DNA from: Amborella trichopoda
Taxonomy: Eukaryota; Streptophyta; Magnoliopsida; Amborellales; Amborellaceae
Assembly (NCBI RefSeq): GCF_000471905.2
Contig: NW_006499436.1
Location: 2,016,376-2,080,375 of the forward strand
DNA: 64,000 bases
Direction: 5' to 3'
The first letter of the stretch is position 1; every line of letters begins with the position of its first letter. Made by a program: the position numbers and the translations under genes. Below, in pieces: positions 60,027 through 64,000 of the stretch. Below the pieces are notes generated by a model. That model had not been told where the DNA came from, ran no database searches, and saw nothing but the letters and a program-made list of their open reading frames with translations.

Positions 60027-62557
60027 CTGTAAATGAGACGGAAACCAGAGTGTTGGGCTCCAAATTCTTCAAATGTGTTAAAAGTGCAACACTCTTCATT
60101 TCCATATCCATGCAATTCGAGGGGACAAGGATCCAATGAATGGAAGAAAATCGAAACACTGTGTTCGATCTTAAAGGACAATTGAGTAATTATCTTGAAT
60201 CTTATAAAATCCATGATACGCAAAGGATGAAACATATTTTCTTTTCCCAGCTGCAATGAAATGCTTTCTTCGCTTTAAAACTCCAATATAAAGATCCCCA
60301 TGGATTTCATTGCCAACCTGCCAGAGTATTATAACAGTAAGAGAAGAAAATGATTCAGTGGGCAAAAAGGAAAGACATGCATACATAAAGAGAAACTACA
60401 CAATGAGATGAATCAGGATTATGGTCACTTGGTATTTTAACTCTATATATAACTCCTTGAAAGAGAAAGCCACAAATAAAAAATATTGTTAATGGGTAGT
60501 CTTGATTTCAAGTTGAACTGTTAATACTCAACAAATCAAAAGAAAAGACAGCCTAGTATGCCGAACCAAAAGCAATTCAATGCATCACCATTAATGATGA
60601 CTTCTATCTAAACGAAAACCGGATCCAACTAATGTTGACATTTATGGATCTAAAGTATGATCCAGGTAAGAAATTTGTTAGTGGTTCTCGCTGACATAAG
60701 TAAAATGTATGATTTCTAACCCATGTATCAAGGAAACTCGTGTCTATGGGTCGTGGTGCATCTTGACCCATTAGGGACACAAACCCATTTGTCACAATTT
60801 AGAAATTTAGACTTTTTTGGTTGAAATTTAGAAATTTCTAACCTACATATCAAGGACAAGCATGAATCCAAATGTTCCATATTTTTGTTTTAGTATAAAC
60901 ATTGTTAAAAAGATTTGCGACATTTAATAATACATTTAGAGAGCTCTTAATTGAGGAACTTATCAAATTTATGTAAGATAATTTTTGTGGCTGCTAAGTG
61001 ATGTTCAAAACTTACGTATGCAAATCAACATAGAAAGAACTATAAATATTAGAGGTATATGATAGATCGAACCTCATTCTCAATATCTTCCCAAATCCTT
61101 GGACCATCAAGTGCATTGGGGAGCCCTTCTCTTCTAGCAGTGAGCCATGTTTCTTGCAGACTTGATCTAACAGAAGCTACCTTGTACGAAGGACCCCTAG
61201 GTTTTAAGCCAGTTGATGCAGCTGAAGTAAAGTGGATTTCATGGACATCTGCCTAGTGTAATAGATAGTTTAAAATAGGTCAACACTCTGACAATTGTGA
61301 GGCAGCCTAGTTTACCCTTTCTAATGACAAGGTAAATACACCCACTTATTTGTCTTCTTGATTGCCAAGAACAAATGCACCACACAAAGAAACTATAATT
61401 CAAATGGATAACCAGATAATTTCCTGTAAATTTCTGAACTGCTGCTTTCAGATTATAACAGACAACGATAATGATAAAAAGAAGGAATGAGAAGGAAAAA
61501 AAGTTCAATTTGTTATAAATTTTACTCCACATTTATTCATTCACATGCTTTTTTGAAAGACTGTGGACCCCCTAGCTCCAGGTGTCCTTTCTTAAACAAT
61601 ATTAGCACAAAGAGAAACTGAACACTAATCATATGCTTCTAAAAGACAACAAAAAATGAACTGATTTGAATAACAATAATTATTCCTTCATAAGGAAGAC
61701 TCATAGAAGTATCTTTGTAAGTTCCAATATTATATCAAAATTACTATTACGTAGAAAAACAAAGCTACAACAAGAACCCATGAAATGAACTCATGCAAGA
61801 ACTAATCAACGCAAAACGGTATATCTCAAAGTTTCATATGAAACTTTATTGAGAAACAACAAGGTAAATCAGATTCACTCCCAAACATGTTTTCTCCAAC
61901 AATTATTGCGCATATAATTCCTTTTCAAGGAGCTCAGCTCAAGTGCCTCAAGGCCCTTCTTTGACATGATAACCCTTCATCACATTCTTCTCTTTGTCAC
62001 ACATCCAACCAGAAGCGACCTTTGATGAATTTCCATAAACCCTTCATTCAAAATAAATAGGTAGAAGCGGGTAAAACTTGGAGTCTTAGACTCCTCTATC
62101 AAAGTACAATTCACACAGTAAACAATTCACACAGTAACAAGTATTCTAACTCCAGTTGTATTTGATAAGTATGAAATATCTTGTCTTTCTTGCTAGTCAC
62201 TTCAACAACTCCAATCTAAAACCATTTTCAATTCTCAAAAAACAAATGATATATTTCTCATTTCTAATGTAGGATTTCATTATCATCGGATAAGTTAGTT
62301 ATTTCATAAACCTGAAGCTTTTGAAAAAGTACCCCGAGTACTATATCTGTCCTTCACAAATACAAGAGCAACTGCATCAAGTCTATGATTATCATCCATC
62401 AGCAGTTTGGGGTGCAGCCTTGATTGAGGGGCCAAACACAAATCTTGATTTTTCCTCATGGTTCTTGAGCAATTGCCAGCACTATATAGGAAGCTACTTG
62501 CTTTTTCTTCAGCAGCAATGCCACCAACTATAGAAGTTTGTCCATGAAAAGCATCAT
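59687..62557 (-). CDS. Gene B: F-box/FIST-domain protein, 3' part (four coding exons, continues past right edge)
   Basis: Exons 62557-62312, 61248-61073, 60317-60220 and 60026-59687 give 285 codons plus stop in a consistent frame (G|AT split codon across the first intron, phase 0, then phase 2). They carry the end of FIST_N (GQTSIVGGIAAEE, LDAVALVFVKDR), the linker (WLTARREGLPNALDGPRIW) and FIST_C (GDLYIGVLKRRKHF, MYLNVEGEGIETKDKFCFY, VFGGLVFACTARRAPFFG, FFPGVPLARTFSEGKIGP). Compared with the family, the last block has Arg where Gly is usual (PLAG) and GKIG for GEIG. It is a paralog of gene A, same strand. The last intron (193 bp) is my best choice; without it the frame meets a stop. Confidence 0.82.
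60220..60317 (-). CDS. Gene B exon (start of FIST_C)
   Basis: 98 bp, acceptor TGGCAG, proposed donor GC|GTATCA in phase 2. It reads NEIHGDLYIGVLKRRKHFI. The right border is sure; the left border is inferred, because reading on meets TAA within 18 codons. Confidence 0.68.
61073..61248 (-). CDS. Gene B exon (FIST_N end and linker)
   Basis: 176 bp, acceptor AGGCAG, donor GAG|GTTCGA. It contains VHEIHFTSAASTGLKPRGP and QETWLTARREGLPNALDG, the conserved STWLTARR region between the two FIST halves. Confidence 0.83.
62312..62557 (-). CDS. Gene B exon (FIST_N core)
   Basis: 246 bp, acceptor TTTCCAG, donor TCAG|GTTTAT. It holds TSIVGGIAAEEKASSFLY and HRLDAVALVFVKDRYS, the family's VGD/DAVALVFA blocks. 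It ends in phase 1. Confidence 0.83.
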
Positions 62558-64000
62558 CTGGAAACAGAAAATAAAGTACAACCGAAAAGTTTAAAATCAT
62601 GGACTTGCCAAATGATCATATATTTTTTAGTATCTTAAAGAAAAACAACATCATTTAAGAAGAAAAATATGCATTAAAAAATAGTAAGTAGAAGAATTGT
62701 ATCATGGGAATGAAAAAGGAACATCAAAGATGAAGCATTAAGGTAGAGCTGAAAAACCAGATTAAGTACCACAAGTTTTTCACTTAAGAGAGACAGACCC
62801 GCATGCCCAACAATCCTAATGAAAGGTCAAAACAAAGCAACCCCATGGAAAGAAAAAGAAAACAACGAACACATGTTATGAAGAGTGACAGTTAAGTTCA
62901 TTTTGGCTAATACCTTCATTCATCAAAGGTCACAATCAATCACAATTACAAATGGCCCATACACAAACACGCCTTATATCATGAAAGAAAAACATGCAAG
63001 GTGAGGGTGTGTTTGTATCTAAATCCCACATGAAAGGAGACTAAGAAGAATGAAATAATATTTCATTTATTTCAGAATAAATAAGAAAATATCCAAAAAT
63101 ATAGAAAACAAAAATTCTACAAATATATGACAGACTCCAAAACATAGGATTACTTACATTCTAGCAGGGGCAGGGTATTTTATGGATTAGGGAAACAAAA
63201 GGCCCCCCCAAGATACTGGCATATGTTTGTGTTTCAGAAAGGATCATACTCAACTATCACCTGACAAATATTTTTATTGGCACACATATCCGAGTCTAAA
63301 TTTTGGGAAATTATTAAAATACACCTATAATATCAGCTAATATTCTACCCTTTTTTAACTGTTCCAACTCATGATCATATGTCCCTTGATGGGCTTTTTG
63401 AAATTGGGTTAAATATTAAATAGTTCATCTCTTATGTGATTTTTTATTAATTTCCCTTGAGTTTTTGATAGAGATTGTAAGATCTTGTTTATGTTAAAAA
63501 AAAACGAAAGGAAAACAAAGGAAAACATGGGCAGCAAGAAGAAATAACACCAAAGGCACAAAAAATAAATCAAAATATGCGCACTACAAGGCAAAAAGAA
63601 CAACCAGAAAAAAAAAAACTGAAAAGAGAAATACTTTCTTGTTTATCAAAATAATCTATTTATGATAATCCATTAAGTTTAATTAGCAAATAGAAAAGAC
63701 ACAAAAAAATTTGTCTTCAAGAAAAGACAATGAAACTAGTTTGACGATATTTCATGAGACTACTCATGAAGTTCAAATTCGGCTTTATTGATGATGTGTG
63801 AAACATTAATCACATAACTAAATTCCAAACAAAATTTCCAACTGACAACCATCTTGGGTACCCTTCAATTTCGTTTTTTTTCTCATTAGGGTTAACAAAA
63901 ACTTTCTTTGCAAAGTTTCATACAGATGTATGTTAAATTAGATAAGTTTCTACATGGCCTTTTCAAAGCTTCTTTGTTGGTTAACCTTGGCAGTTTCATC
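62558..64000 (-). other. Gene B intron (partial), non-coding
   Basis: No exon recognised, although one short FIST_N exon is expected between the gene A exon 5 equivalent and 62557. Bases 63811-64000 match gene A's intron at 41-266. Confidence 0.55.

Overview
The window is nuclear DNA from a flowering plant; the species is not identified. It is AT-rich, its genes have GT-AG introns, and it carries Ty1/copia retroelement sequence and several miniature inverted-repeat elements (MITEs). The only host protein genes I can support are two copies of a plant F-box/FIST-domain gene (the family of Arabidopsis At5g63520), both on the minus strand. Gene A enters at the left edge: its first five coding exons lie at 1101-3619. 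Gene B leaves at the right edge: its last four coding exons lie at 59687-62557. The intron sequence at 41-266 (gene A) matches 63811-64000 (gene B). The two genes are therefore head-to-tail paralogs, about 56 kb apart.

Between them lies the main feature, a head-to-tail array at 3802-47521. Three complete units (9878, 9408 and 9606 bp, starting at 3802, 13680 and 23088) and one shortened unit (from 32694) each contain two halves. The first half is about 5 kb of host DNA that begins 183 bp upstream of gene A's start codon and carries three nested MITE-like elements. The second half is a minus-strand Ty1/copia internal region (RNase H, RT, integrase, protease, gag) that stops about 20 codons into gag. 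After unit 4 come two further copia fragments (F5, F6) whose host halves are missing. F6 alone keeps the true gag start, leader, primer-binding site and 5' LTR. The outermost LTRs (9027-9266 and 47279-47516) are flanked by the same 5-bp sequence GTGCC. This indicates one original insertion that was later amplified as DNA together with the promoter-side flank of gene A.

None of the copia copies can be functional. All six lack the YVDD catalytic motif of RT and share a nonsense codon just before the RT core, so the founder was dead before amplification. Later history is visible as shared deletions, a roughly 2-kb conversion-like tract and fused copies.

From 47.5 to 58.4 kb there is non-coding DNA with a remnant of a second copia lineage (49880-51160), a 34-bp minisatellite, degenerate repeats and a cluster of related MITEs (54.3-56.5 kb). 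At 58.4-58.85 kb there is a promoter-like block on the plus strand without a recognisable gene. No tRNA, rRNA, CRISPR array or prokaryote-type operon was seen. The window holds no new enzymatic system; its novelty is the composite host/retroelement array and its history.
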